A stretch of DNA of 64,000 bases, taken from Polychytrium aggregatum (lineage: Eukaryota; Chytridiomycota; Chytridiomycetes; Polychytriales). Under the pieces are notes generated by a model. It ran no database searches, was not told where the DNA came from, and worked only from the letters and a program-made list of their open reading frames with translations. The stretch is taken from contig NW_026516258.1 in the NCBI RefSeq assembly GCF_025602895.1, positions 186,001 to 250,000 on the forward strand. Reading direction: 5' to 3'. The translations under genes were made by a program, and so were the position numbers. This document shows, piece after piece, positions 37,135-46,753 of the stretch (position 1 is its first letter; every line of letters begins with the position of its first letter).

Positions 37135-38019
37135 CTACCACGGGCTGGCAGAGACACAAAATCGTCGGCAGCGCATTTGGTTGAGCCAATAACCCGCATA
37201 GACACGACCCATAATCTGGAAGTGCGGGAAGCGAACCTCCCGCTGGAAGACAGGCTCGCCCATGACAATGCCTGAGAAGTGTAGAAGCTTGGGGTCGTTG
37301 AGATAACGGTAGATCGTGTCGACTCGAACAAGCGTGGGTTTGTCGCCAACATTCGCCCAGATATGATCGCCAAGGAACAGAACCTCGCCACCAATCCGAG
37401 CGACCTCAAAGAATTGGATCGAGTTCCGAAGTGCGCAAGTCTTGTGTGGGAGATGGGTCGCAGCCAGCCGGGACTCGGTTGTTTTCAGCGACAGCAAAAA
37501 CTTGATGAGAATCGGATCCAATGGCGCCGTCGTTTCAGCGAGTTCCAGCGATTTGAGGTCGACGGAGTCGAGGAACGTATATCCGCCAAACGGCGGAACG
37601 TAGGCGCACGGGCAGAGGCACATTTCGGGGAGTCGCAGCTGATCCAGGTTCAGACCATTGAGCCGAACATCGTAGGTTATGAATGAAGCTTGAACGATTC
37701 CGTCAAAGATCTGGGGAGTCTGGACTTGGACGACAGCTTTACCTAAATCTTCGGCAACTCGTGAGGCTGGGTTCGATGACTTGATCACCAAGGGGGTCGA
37801 CCAAACATTGTGGTGTGGCCCCTGATCGTGGACTCTATAGATTATCGCTGGCCAATATATTGGGACGCCGTTGAAATCGCTGGGGTCGACACGAATGCAT
37901 GACCTGATATCGAGAGCTTCAAACTCCAGCGGGTGATGCTTGTTTAACTGAAGGAACACTGAGACGAACACGACCTCTCCTCTCCGGAAGACTGGGTGCG
38001 AGGAAATGGGACTCGACAT
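37135..38019 (-). CDS. Possible Clr2-like transcription-silencing protein
   Basis: A single open frame of 294 residues from ATG 38019 (MSSPISSHPVF). The start gives RRGEVVFVSV, then YWPAIIYRV. The C-terminal third gives GGEVLFLGDHIWANVGD followed by LVRVDTIYRYL. This pairing resembles the Clr2 family of fission-yeast SHREC heterochromatin silencers, where a G-[AE]-E-x-I-x-x-GD pattern lies in a BAH-like fold. The match is by eye and weak. The composition is normal protein-like with no low-complexity region, so I am fairly sure it is a real gene and unsure of its identity. An additional 5' exon cannot be excluded. Confidence 0.45.
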   Translation of the reverse strand: MSSPISSHPVFRRGEVVFVSVFLQLNKHHPLEFEALDIRSCIRVDPSDFNGVPIYWPAIIYRVHDQGPHHNVWSTPLVIKSSNPASRVAEDLGKAVVQVQTPQIFDGIVQASFITYDVRLNGLNLDQLRLPEMCLCPCAYVPPFGGYTFLDSVDLKSLELAETTAPLDPILIKFLLSLKTTESRLAATHLPHKTCALRNSIQFFEVARIGGEVLFLGDHIWANVGDKPTLVRVDTIYRYLNDPKLLHFSGIVMGEPVFQREVRFPHFQIMGRVYAGYWLNQMRCRRFCVSASPW

Positions 38020-38880
38020 GCGAGCGTGCCCAGTAAATAGGACAGCGGCTGTGGATGATTTGGATTCAGCGGCGTGGTCAAGCGATCGGAGGAGCAGAGA
38101 CCACAGGAAAGAGTCGCAAATAGCCGTCTGAAGGATGGATCCAACAATGGTGCTAGAAATATGAGAACAGAGCTGAATCCATCAAGCGCAGGGCGTGACA
38201 GCGGGTGCCTTTGAGGGTGACCTTGGATTTGAGATGGGCGATCCGAGAGACGCACTGGGCCAGACCGATCAAGCCAAAGGTCAGCCGATCATTCAGCCAA
38301 AGGAAGAAGGCTGCCGGTTGGACACGGTGTGGATGGGGGGCGTGGTGTTGGCAAGACGGCAAAGCACGGTGTTCAGGCTACAAGATCTCGGCAATCCCCT
38401 ATTGCCATCCATCAACCCACCCCGGTCCGAGCATAGATGTTGAAGGAGTCTGAGATCTGACACAACAGAGAAGCTGATCGCTGGCTCTTCACATGGTTCG
38501 ACAGGATTCAGAGGACGGCGCCAAGACCGGCCATGCCCAGCCCCCAGAAATGTGGAGAGTTGCTCTGGTTGTGCTCCTCCATTCGCTGCCGACCGGTCTC
38601 TCATATCTCCCTCGAATTATCTCGCACTCATGCAGACGTGTTATCCAATAACATTATCAAGAGATAAAATTGCAAGTCCAACGTGCATGGATGGGACTGA
38701 AACTGCAACGGAACGTGCTACGGAGCGCAGCACGGAGGGCTGGAAAAGCTTCCAGCGCCAAGCTGTGCTGCGTCCCACCGGTTTGCCTTCCGCAGGCCCC
38801 CGCCGTGATGCCCGCCATTGCAGATAAAAGCTGCTGGGTTTTGGCCCTCAATAAACCAGCAGGGATACAACGCCGTTCAA
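38020..38880. other. Intergenic, no supported gene
   Basis: Between the Clr2-like gene and the retrotransposon block. Open frames here are short, overlap on both strands and show no domain. It marks the change from gene-rich to repeat-rich sequence. Confidence 0.5.
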
Positions 38881-39284
38881 ACCAGTTTTATAACGAACGG
38901 GCAAAGAAGAGAGTATAACCCAGCTGTCGAGGCAACGGGATGACGGGCAACGGGACAACGGGGTAACGGGGCAACGAGGTGTTAGAGTCCGAAGGGGACT
39001 CAACGGCAAAAGAGAAAGTGAGGTCGAAGTGAGCTCAGGGAAAGCAAAGGAAAGGTCCGAAGTGGACTCGGAGAGGGAGCGAGGGAAGCAAAGATCCGTT
39101 CAAGATAAGACTTGTCTCGAAATGAGACGTGAGGAACACTCAGAGAATAAAGTAGAAGGCACTTTATTTAGTCCTATTTTGAACGCTGAGGTTCGAATAC
39201 ACATCGCGGGGGTCAGGCTATTTATAGACAAGTCCGGACCTGGCAGCGAAGGGCGGCCAAGGGAGGGAAAAGTGGGCGATCGAG
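38881..39284 (-). mobile_element. Remnant of LTR element B, reversed
   Basis: 39121-39284 is the reverse complement of 46078-46241 with only a few differences over 164 bases. Read on the minus strand it has a TATAAATAG box and an AATAAAG poly(A)-like signal, so it is the 3' two thirds of an LTR. Downstream in its own sense (39120-38881) lies a leader rich in imperfect repeats of GTCC/TTCGGAC and CCCGTTG phrases, as in the other elements' leaders. No coding region survives. Confidence 0.7.
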
Positions 39285-39520
39285 CGTGTCATGAACCATG
39301 ACTTGTTCGGGTGTGCAAAGACTGACCCTGGCCGCCAACCGATACTGATTGGATGGTGAGCCTTGCTGTGCTCGAGGAAATCAAGATGCACAGCCCCTGT
39401 CTGGACGCACCAACTCTCCAGGCCGAGCATTCTCCGCGGAGCCTTCTTGGCAGTATTGCCCCTTTCTAGATGTTTGTCAGCACAGGCCACCAGCCGGTTA
39501 TATACCAGACCTCAGCCGCG
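39285..39520. other. Flank of element A, unassigned
   Basis: Short unique-looking stretch between the B remnant and element A. It ends with the CTTGT target site at 39521-39525. No gene is seen. Confidence 0.4.
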
Positions 39521-39525
39521 CTTGT

Positions 39526-39944
39526 TGTGATGACCAGCATCACAACGGACCAATGAGATTGTCCCGCATGCTCTCGCCCTCCGCACCAATCATGAGTCCC
39601 CACGTGTTTGTTTGCCCCCATGCATGAGCACGCGCCGTTGCCACCCGCGTCTACTGGTTTCCTGCCTCCCCCACCGCTCGGCACATGTCCCCGGGCTGTG
39701 CCAAGCCTCTCTCGCTTGCACACCAGCCACTCTCGCACCCCCTTCTCGCTTCTCTGTGATGCTCCACCCTTCTCGCCCACTTTTGCCCCTCGACCTTCTC
39801 CCGGTCTATAAATAGCCCTGCATGTCTGAGCCTATGTTGAACACCAGTTCGAACAAAACTTGTTCTTTGGTGTTCGGGGCTAAAAGCTAATAAAGCTCAT
39901 ACCAAGCACTTGGTCTTCGTCCTTGCGCTTGTTCACTCCTTACA
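39526..39944 (+). repeat. Element A 5' LTR
   Basis: 419 bases, TGTGATGACC to CCTTACA. TATAAATA box at 39807-39814 and an AATAAAG signal near 39889. The stretch AGTTCGAACAAA at 39846-39857, 39 bases past the start of the TATA box, probably marks the transcript 5' end. Confidence 0.95.
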
Positions 39945-39945
39945 C

Positions 39946-39957
39946 TTTGTTCGAACT
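39946..39957 (+). promoter_or_regulatory. Element A self-primer binding site
   Basis: TTTGTTCGAACT starts two bases past the LTR. It is the exact reverse complement of 39846-39857 in the LTR, as in Tf1, whose transcript start folds back to prime reverse transcription. Confidence 0.8.
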
Positions 39958-40121
39958 CTCTTCTACTGATACCACCTGCTTGGTATCTTCCGCTCCTAGC
40001 CCCGCCCCTTTCCTAGTCCTGTCCGAACCTCAAGCACACTTGTGTCTGAGCCCTCTTCGCTCTCCTGTTCTTGAACCTCCTCGCTTTTTTTTTTTTTCCC
40101 AGTCCCAGTCCCAGTCCCGCC

Positions 40122-41099
40122 ATGGATCCTGCCCTCGTGGACCGCCTCCGTGCCTTGGAGGCCGAGCTCGCCGAGCTCCGGACAGCTCGCGATGCTCCTG
40201 CCGCTGGGTACAGCGTGCAGATGCCGGACCGTTACGACGGTAACCGGCAAGGGTTCCGGGCATTCGTAAATCAGTGCAAACTGTATATACGAATGCAGCC
40301 CCACCGGTTCCCTGCTGACCCGATTAAGGTCGGATTCGTCATTAGTCTGCTCACTGGACCGGCTCTCCAGTGGGCGACTCCGATGCTTGAGATGGGTGAT
40401 CCCCGACTCAACTCTTTTGGCGATTTCCTAGAACGCTTTTCCAAAGTGTTTGACGACCCTGATCGGGCCAGGACTGCCGAGTCAGTGATCACCACACTGT
40501 CTCAGGGCAACCGCCCGTGCGCAGTCTATGCATCCGAGTTCCTTCGTATTGCCGCCGATACGACTTGGAACGACGGTGCAAAGATCTCGTTCTTCCGACT
40601 TGGCTTGTCGGATGATGTCAGAGACGAACTTTCGCGAGTTCGCCCTCTGCCACGAGATCTGGAGGAGTACATCGAGCTTTGTAACGAGCTCGATGCACGA
40701 ATCCGCGAGCGCCGTCAAGAGCGCCGAAGCACGCCTGCCCGCTACCGGTCTTCCCAGTTCGCCTTTGGTTCCGCCTCCGCTGCCGTTCCCGCCATCGCTC
40801 CCGCGCCCGTCCTCGCTCCGCCGCACCCCTCCTACATTGTTTCCGAGCCCATGCAAGTGGACTCTGCCGTCTCTGGACCCCTGACCGCCGAGGAGAAACA
40901 ACGCCGCCGCCGCTTTGGACTCTGCCTGTACTGTGGCAAGAAGGGCCACTTGGTACGAAACTGCCCCGTCAAGTTTGGATCTACCAGAGCTACCGGACCG
41001 CCCCCTGGACCTCCCGGCCCGAGGATCATCCGCACCATCGTTTACGAAGATGGAGAAGTGCAAGACTTCAGTTCGGGAAACGACCAGGCCCGGTTCTAA
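40122..41099 (+). CDS. gag: Element A Gag
   Basis: Structural protein of 325 residues from ATG 40122 (MDPALVDRLRALEAELAEL). The start is a short coiled coil, followed by the Ty3-type capsid fold (LLTGPALQWATP, FDDPDRARTAE) and a CCHC knuckle near the end (C-x2-C-x4-H-x4-C in CLYCGKKGHLVRNC). It packages the element RNA. The stop at 41097 follows a G-GGA-AAC slippery site; pol lies in the -1 frame. Confidence 0.95.
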   Translation: MDPALVDRLRALEAELAELRTARDAPAAGYSVQMPDRYDGNRQGFRAFVNQCKLYIRMQPHRFPADPIKVGFVISLLTGPALQWATPMLEMGDPRLNSFGDFLERFSKVFDDPDRARTAESVITTLSQGNRPCAVYASEFLRIAADTTWNDGAKISFFRLGLSDDVRDELSRVRPLPRDLEEYIELCNELDARIRERRQERRSTPARYRSSQFAFGSASAAVPAIAPAPVLAPPHPSYIVSEPMQVDSAVSGPLTAEEKQRRRRFGLCLYCGKKGHLVRNCPVKFGSTRATGPPPGPPGPRIIRTIVYEDGEVQDFSSGNDQARF

Positions 41100-41136
41100 G
41101 TGAAGGCCTTGAACCGGAGCCGTGCCCACCGCCTTC
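41075..41136 (+). promoter_or_regulatory. Element A -1 frameshift signal (slippery site and pseudoknot)
   Basis: GGGAAAC at 41075-41081 is in the gag phase needed for a -1 slip (TCG GGA AAC). Eight bases later 41090-41096 pairs with 41111-41117 (CCGGTTC with GAACCGG). The 14-base loop contains GAAGGC (41102-41107), which pairs with GCCTTC at 41131-41136, making an H-type pseudoknot. Element D keeps both stems with different bases. Confidence 0.85.
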
Positions 41137-44100
41137 CGAAAGTGAAGACATTGGTAAGGTGCCTTTGGTAAGTACTGGGGAAGCAGTGATGTGCGGACAG
41201 CTTCGCCTTGCCTCTGGACCGGCGGACACTCTCAGCTCTGGCATAGTACCCGTGGCACCTCTGGTGTCACTGGGAACTGCACCTCATCCACAGGTGCAAA
41301 TACCTGAGCTGTCCTGCCAACCCTCGGCAAAGTTAACTGTCTGTGCTAGCCGCAACCCTGGTGCCGAAGCTGGTACCGAACCAAAGTCTTGTGTTTCGTC
41401 TGTTCGTCGTTGCTCGTTGGTTGTTCCCGTCGCTGTTCGTCTTCCTTCTGGTGATTCTCTGTCGTGCGAAGGACTTGTCGATTCTGGTGCCTCTGGCAAC
41501 TTTATCGACGAGGACTTTGTTGCTCGACACTCTGTCCCCACCTGCTCCAAGGCTTCGCCCTTGGCAGTGGAAGGCGTGGATGGTAAGCCGCTGTCGTCTG
41601 GCCCCATCCTCCGCGAGACTGCTCCACTCGAGGTGATTCTCGGGGACGTCTCGCAACGCCTTCGGTTCGATGTGATCAGGTCTCCACATCAACCACTTAT
41701 CCTTGGCTTTCCTTGGTTGCGCACCGCCGAGCCCAAGATTGTCTGGTCTCGCGGTCTTCTTTGTCTCCCTCCTTCTGTTGATTCCGACCCCTCTCCATGC
41801 ACTACTTCTCTTTCGTCTTGCTCCACTTCCTCCAATGTCACTCCCCTTCTTGATGATTCCACTCCTTTGATTGATCTAAGCTCCTCTCCTACGCTCCCAC
41901 CTTCGTCTTCCCCTTCTTGTCTTGTTCCTCCCGAACCCCTTCGCTCTTCCCAAACCCCTTCTTCTGTTGTCAGTTCTCTTTCCCTCCTTGATGTACCTCC
42001 TCCTGTTGTTTGTTCTTCGGACATTGTTCAGAATAAAGTAACCGTCGAACATTATTCTGACCTTGTCCACGCCCCTCCTCTCAGCTCGGACGCTCCTCTC
42101 CGCGTCTGCAGCATTGATTACCGCTCGATGCGCGAGTCTTTGGATGCATGCAGGCATGGAACGCAACCCCTGACCATCTTTCAGGTCCATGTCCTGCCCA
42201 CTGACGAGCCGAGCACTGCGACTGTCGAAGTGCCTGCGGAGTACAAGGACTTCCTGTCTGTTTTCTCTAAACAGGAAGCTGACTCCTTGCCTCCGCATCG
42301 CCCTTATGACTGCCCCATTGACTTGGAGCCGGGCAAGTCGCCAAAGTTCGGGCCTCTGTACTCACTGTCCGAGCCCGAACTTCACGCTCTGCGTGACTAT
42401 CTCGACGAGAATCTTGCCAAGGGATTCGTTCGTCCTTCGTCGTCCCCAGCAGGCTCACCAATCCTCTTCGTCAAGAAGAAGGACGGCTCACTTCGTCTTT
42501 GCGTTGACTACCGCGCACTGAACGGTATCACGGTAAAGAACCGTTACCCTTTACCGCTGATCGGCGAGCTGCTGGACCGACTTCGAGGCGCGAAGGTGTT
42601 CACTAAGCTGGACCTTCGTGGAGCCTACAATCTGCTGCGCATCCGCTCCGGGGACGAGTGGAAGACAGCTTTCCGTACTCGATATGGGCACTTCGAGTAC
42701 TTGGTGATGCCCTTTGGGCTCACCAACGCGCCAGCGACGTTCCAGCACTTCATCAACGACGTCCTGCGCACCGAGTTGGACCAGTTCGCAATTGCGTATC
42801 TTGACGATATCTTGATCTACAGTGCTGATCCGTCGCAGCATGTAGAGCACGTCAAGCAGGTCCTCTCGAAGCTCCGAGCTGCAAAGCTGTATTGCAAGCT
42901 GGAGAAGTGCGAGTTCTCCAAAACCTCGGTCTCGTTCCTTGGTTTCATGGTCTCGCCCGAGGGCATCGGTATGGAGCGATCCAAGCTCTCTGCGATCTTG
43001 GATTGGCCCATACCGCGCAACATCTCGGATCTTCGATCCTTTGTCGGGTTTGCGAACTTCTATCGACGCTTCATCGATGGATACGCAAAGATCGCGGGGC
43101 CCATGACTCGGCTCTTCCGGAAGACGCATGGCTTCCAGTGGTCCCGCGAAGCCGATAAAGCATTCAGATCCTTGAAGGATGCCTTCGTTTCGGAGCCCGT
43201 TCTGGTGCATCCGGACCCATCCAAGCCGTTCGTCGTAGAGTCAGATGCGTCGGACTTTGCGCTTGGATGCGTGCTCTCCCAGCGGGGTGCTGATGATCGC
43301 CTTCATCCTTGCTCGTTCCATTCGCGGACACTCTCGAATGCTGAACGTAACTACAGCATATACGAGAAAGAGCTGTTGGCGATCAAGGAGGCTTTCGAGG
43401 CGTGGCGACACTACCTCGAAGGCGCCCAGCATCCCGTTGCCGTTCTGACCGATCACAAGAACTTGGAGTACCTGGCAACGGCTCGCATCCTAAACCAGCG
43501 TCATGCACGGTGGTCCCAGTTCTTGTCTCGGTTCGACATCCGCATCCAGTACCGTCCTGGTGCGAGGAACGGCAAGGCCGATGCCCTGTCTCGTCGCTCG
43601 GACTACATCCCTTCGTCGGCCTCCGTGTCGAGGGATCCGCCTCTGCTTCTCGATCCTGCCGCGGTGATACGCGTGCTCCGAAGCAGAGACGCCCGCTCTT
43701 CGGTTGCAAGTCGCAGTGACCCTGTGGATTTGCTGCAGCTCATAGCCGAAGAGCAGGCTCGGGATCCCGGTCTAGACAAATACCGTCGTGACCCGAAGTT
43801 CGTCTGGAATGGCCAGTACCTCACCTTCCAGAACAGGATTGTGGTCCCAGAGTCGTGCCGAGTTCCGGCGCTCAAGTCGTGCCATGACCCAGTCGCTGTG
43901 GGTCATCCAGGCATCCGACGGACTCTGGCTCTGGTATCGCGACAGTTTTGGTGGCAAACCTATCGGAAAGATGTCAAAGAGTACGTCTCGACGTGCGACA
44001 CCTGTGCACGCTCGAAAGCTCCGCGACACAAGCCGTTTGGGTTCCTGTTGCCACTCCAGACAGCCGATCGACCCTGGGGGACACTGACCATGGACTTTAT

Positions 44101-45181
44101 CACTGATCTGCCAAAGTCCAAGGGTCACACCTGCATCTTTGTGGTGGTATGCAGCCTCACAAAGATGGCACACTTTATGTCCTGGCGTTCACTGCCGTCG
44201 GCGGAGGAGACTGCGTCACTGTTCCTCGACAATGTCTTTCGTCTCCATGGCCTCCCCGACACAGTGGTTTCAGACCGAGGAAGTCAGTTCACCTCTCGGT
44301 TCTGGAAGGCACTCTGCACGCAGCTCGGGATCCAAACCAGTCTGTCCACGGCCTTCCATCCCCAGACCGATGGACAGACTGAGAGGGTCAACCAGGTCAT
44401 CAACCAATACCTGCGCTGTTACACGTCGTATCAGCAAGATGACTGGGCCGAGCTGCTGCCGTTGGCCGAGTTCTCTTACAATAACCTCGAGAACTCGTCA
44501 ACACATGCCTCGCCATTCTTGGCAACCTATGGGTTCCACCCAAGGTTCGAAGTCCCCGTTGTCGCTGGCGGCCCTGATGTTCCCTCTGCCACGGAGAGGG
44601 TTGAACATCTCCAGCGGAACCTGGCACTGTTGAAGGAGAATCTTGAGAAGGCAAAGTCTGACTACAAGCACTTCTCAGATCTCCGGAGGTCCCAGGCTCC
44701 CGACTTGCGTCCGGGCGATCAAGTCTGGGTGCTGACTCGTAACATCAGCACCACTCGCCCAAGCAAGAAGCTGGATTACCAGAGGATTGGACCATTCACC
44801 ATCCTCGAGGCCGTCGGGACATTGGCTTTCCGCCTGGACTTGCCAAAGGACATAAAGGTGCACCCGGTGTTCCATGTGTCTCTTCTTGAGCCCTACAAGA
44901 AGAACTCGCTTCCGGGTCGGGTGCAAGCGCCGCCCCCTGCGGTGGTCATCGATGGGAACTTGGAGTGGGAGGTCGAAGAGATCTTAGACTCCAAGTTCGT
45001 GCGCGGAAAGCTGCACTATCTCATCGATTGGAAAGGCTACCCGGTCACCGATCGAAGTTGGGAGCCCGCCGACATTGTCTTTGCCCCAACGGTGGCCGCG
45101 GAGTACCACCGACGCTACCCAGACAAGCCTGGCCCCAGGAGAACTCAAGATGGAACACGCCGTAGTTTAAGGAGGAGATAG
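41081..45181 (+). CDS. pol: Element A Pol (protease, RT, RNase H, integrase, chromodomain)
   Basis: Open in the -1 frame from the slippery site to TAG at 45181, about 1366 codons, made as Gag-Pol. Protease active site VDSGASGNFID is near 41470-41505. Reverse transcriptase has LRLCVDYRALN and AYLDDILIYS (about 42490-42830). RNase H has VESDASDFALG and a TDHKNLEYL block. Integrase has the HHCC site (GHPGIRRTL ... CDTCARS), then TMDFITDLP, VVSDRGSQFTS and HPQTDGQTER. A chromodomain closes it (EEILDSKFVRGKLHYLIDW, then SWEPAD). No stop or frameshift breaks it. Confidence 0.95.
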   Translation, partial: RPGPVLSEGLEPEPCPPPSESEDIGKVPLVSTGEAVMCGQLRLASGPADTLSSGIVPVAPLVSLGTAPHPQVQIPELSCQPSAKLTVCASRNPGAEAGTEPKSCVSSVRRCSLVVPVAVRLPSGDSLSCEGLVDSGASGNFIDEDFVARHSVPTCSKASPLAVEGVDGKPLSSGPILRETAPLEVILGDVSQRLRFDVIRSPHQPLILGFPWLRTAEPKIVWSRGLLCLPPSVDSDPSPCTTSLSSCSTSSNVTPLLDDSTPLIDLSSSPTLPPSSSPSCLVPPEPLRSSQTPSSVVSSLSLLDVPPPVVCSSDIVQNKVTVEHYSDLVHAPPLSSDAPLRVCSIDYRSMRESLDACRHGTQPLTIFQVHVLPTDEPSTATVEVPAEYKDFLSVFSKQEADSLPPHRPYDCPIDLEPGKSPKFGPLYSLSEPELHALRDYLDENLAKGFVRPSSSPAGSPILFVKKKDGSLRLCVDYRALNGITVKNRYPLPLIGELLDRLRGAKVFTKLDLRGAYNLLRIRSGDEWKTAFRTRYGHFEYLVMPFGLTNAPATFQHFINDVLRTELDQFAIAYLDDILIYSADPSQHVEHVKQVLSKLRAAKLYCKLEKCEFSKTSVSFLGFMVSPEGIGMERSKLSAILDWPIPRNISDLRSFVGFANFYRRFIDGYAKIAGPMTRLFRKTHGFQWSREADKAFRSLKDAFVSEPVLVHPDPSKPFVVESDASDFALGCVLSQRGADDRLHPCSFHSRTLSNAERNYSIYEKELLAIKEAFEAWRHYLEGAQHPVAVLTDHKNLEYLATARILNQRHARWSQFLSRFDIRIQYRPGARNGKADALSRRSDYIPSSASVSRDPPLLLDPAAVIRVLRSRDARSSVASRSDPVDLLQLIAEEQARDPGLDKYRRDPKFVWNGQYLTFQNRIVVPESCRVPALKSCHDPVAVGHPGIRRTLALVSRQFWWQTYRKDVKEYVSTCDTCARSKAPRHKPFGFLLPLQTADRPWGTLTMDFITDLPKSKGHTCIFVVVCSLTKMAHFMSWRSLPSAEETASLFLDNVFRLHGLPDTVVSDRGSQFTSRFWKALCTQLGIQTSLSTAFHPQTDGQTERVNQVINQYLRCYTSYQQDDWAELLPLAEFSYNNLENSSTHASPFLATYGFHPRFEVPVVAGGPDVPSATERVEHLQRNLALLKENLEKAKSDYKHFSDLRRSQAPDLRPGDQVWVLTRNISTTRPSKKLDYQRIGPFTILEAVGTLAFRLDLPKDIKVHPVFHVSLLEPYKKNSLPGRVQAPPPAVVIDGNLEWEVEEILDSKFVRGKLHYLIDWKGYPVTDRSWEPADIVFAPTVAAEYHRRYPDKPGPRRTQDGTRRSLRRR

Positions 45182-45600
45182 TGTGATGACCAGCATCACA
45201 ACGGACCAATGAGATTGTCCCGCATGCTCTCGCCCTCCGCACCAATCATGAGTCCCCACGTGTTTGTTTGCCCCCATGCATGAGCACGCGCCGTTGCCAC
45301 CCGCGTCTACTGGTTTCCTGCCTCCCCCACCGCTCGGCACATGTCCCCGGGCTGTGCCAAGCCTCTCTCGCTTGCACACCAGCCACTCTCGCACCCCCTT
45401 CTCGCTTCTCTGTGATGCTCCACCCTTCTCGCCCACTTTTGCCCCTCGACCTTCTCCCGGTCTATAAATAGCCCTGCATGTCTGAGCCTATGTTGAACAC
45501 CAGTTCGAACAAAACTTGTTCTTTGGTGTTCGGGGCTAAAAGCTAATAAAGCTCATACCAAGCACTTGGTCTTCGTCCTTGCGCTTGTTCACTCCTTACA
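45182..45600 (+). repeat. Element A 3' LTR
   Basis: 419 bases, no difference seen from the 5' copy. It begins one base after the pol stop; the purine tract GGAGGAGATAG overlaps the last pol codons. Confidence 0.95.
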
Positions 45601-45605
45601 CTTGT

Positions 45606-46242
45606 AAACCTCCCCAGTGAATTATTCAATAAATCACCACTCTACCTTGTTCTCTGCTCCCCTCAGGCCATCTCGTTCGCCCAACCCTTTGACTCTCTGA
45701 CCATCTGTTAGGGATAGTTCCTGCCTGTTCTCCACTTTGACTGCCCACTTGGCTGTTCTTTTGCCTTTCTGTTTGTTTGTGTGTAGCTTTGCAGTTCCCC
45801 TCCGATTTTCCGCCTTTTGCCTGCCATTTCCGCCCATTCCGCACTTCCGTTTTCCCACGCTGCTCCGCTTCCTTTGTCTTCTTCGCACGCGCCGGTTTGT
45901 TTGTGCACGCGCTTCGCTGCGATTGGTTGCAATTCGGCTGCCGGTCATGTGTCCCCCCACCGGTGACTCATGACCTGCCTGGTGCTTCGCTTTTGCTTGC
46001 GCCTCTCTCGCTTTGGTTCTCTGCCTGTCTCGGTGGTCCTTCTCGGCCCTCGTTCGTGCATCGCCCCCTTCACCCTACTCGATCGCCCACTTTTCCCTCC
46101 CTTGGCCGCCCTTCGCTGCCAAGTCCGGACTTGTCTATAAATAGCCTGACCCCCGCGATGTGTAGTCGAACCTCAGCGTTCAAAATAGGACTAAATAAAG
46201 TGCCTTCTACTTTATTCTCTGAGTGTTCCTCACGTCTCATTT
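45606..46242 (+). mobile_element. LTR-like remnant B, forward copy
   Basis: Sequence between element A and element C. 46078-46241 matches the reversed LTR remnant at 39121-39284. It has TATAAATAG near 46137, AATAAAG near 46194 and ends in CGTCTCATTTT, where element C begins. The upstream part (45606-46077) is pyrimidine-rich and LTR-like in composition but has no partner in the window. Probably an LTR cut by element C. Confidence 0.55.
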
Positions 46243-46452
46243 TGTAATGGACAATGAGCACAGGGATAGCGACGTGGTCGAACTAAGGTTGAAGTCACAT
46301 GATGTAGGGTGTCGAAGTAATGGATATGGAAATGGGTGCGCGCTGTTGTGGGACCCAACACGCGCCAACGGCCCCCACCACCAGGCATAAAAGGCGGCTG
46401 CTCGCCCCGCCTCGATGGAGGGGGCAACGGAAATAAAAGAGGTATGTCTACA
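46243..46452 (+). repeat. Element C 5' LTR (ends inferred)
   Basis: 210 bases from TGTAATGGAC to TCTACA, ends that are mutual inverted repeats as in the other elements. ATAAAAGG (TATA-like) near 46388 and AATAAAAG near 46432. No second LTR is in the window, so the borders are inferred. Confidence 0.6.
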
Positions 46453-46457
46453 TCATA

Positions 46458-46464
46458 TGGTAGC
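46458..46464 (+). promoter_or_regulatory. Element C primer binding site, tRNA-type
   Basis: TGGTAGC lies five bases past the LTR and would pair with a tRNA ending GCUACCA, as fungal initiator tRNA-Met does. Only seven bases can be judged without the host tRNA. Confidence 0.5.
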
Positions 46465-46494
46465 ATCGGTCTAACATATCCCCGACCTCTAGAT

Positions 46495-46712
46495 TCCTGT
46501 CTGCTCTGGCTTGCTGCCCGAGCTCGCCCGTCCCGCCTGGCTCCCCGCCGAGCCCTCCTGCCTTCGCAAGCGTTTTCTGTCTGCTCTGGCCTGCTGCCTG
46601 AGTTATCTTGTCTCGCCTGGCTCCCCACTGAGCCCGCCTGCCCTCGCAAGTCTTTCCTGTCTGCTCTGGCCCGCTGCCTGAGCTGTTTCGTCCCGCTTGG
46701 CCCTCTCTTGAA
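46495..46712 (+). repeat. Imperfect tandem repeat in element C leader
   Basis: About two and a half copies of an 88-base unit (CTGTCTGCTCTGGC ... GCTCCCC ... TTCGCAAG) lie just before the gag start. Confidence 0.7.
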
Positions 46713-46753
46713 CCTCGGTCCATCCGGAGACCACTGGCACACCTCAACCGAGG

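Larger units (their letters stand above)
39526..45600 (+). mobile_element. Element A: complete Ty3/gypsy chromovirus
   Basis: 6075 bases, flanked by a 5-base duplication CTTGT (39521-39525 and 45601-45605). LTRs begin TGTGA and end TTACA. I found no difference between the two 419-base LTRs, so insertion is recent. Order: LTR, leader, gag, pol (protease, RT, RNase H, integrase, chromodomain), LTR. Frames are intact, so it may be active. The primer site is self-complementary to the LTR (39946-39957 against 39846-39857). Confidence 0.97.
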
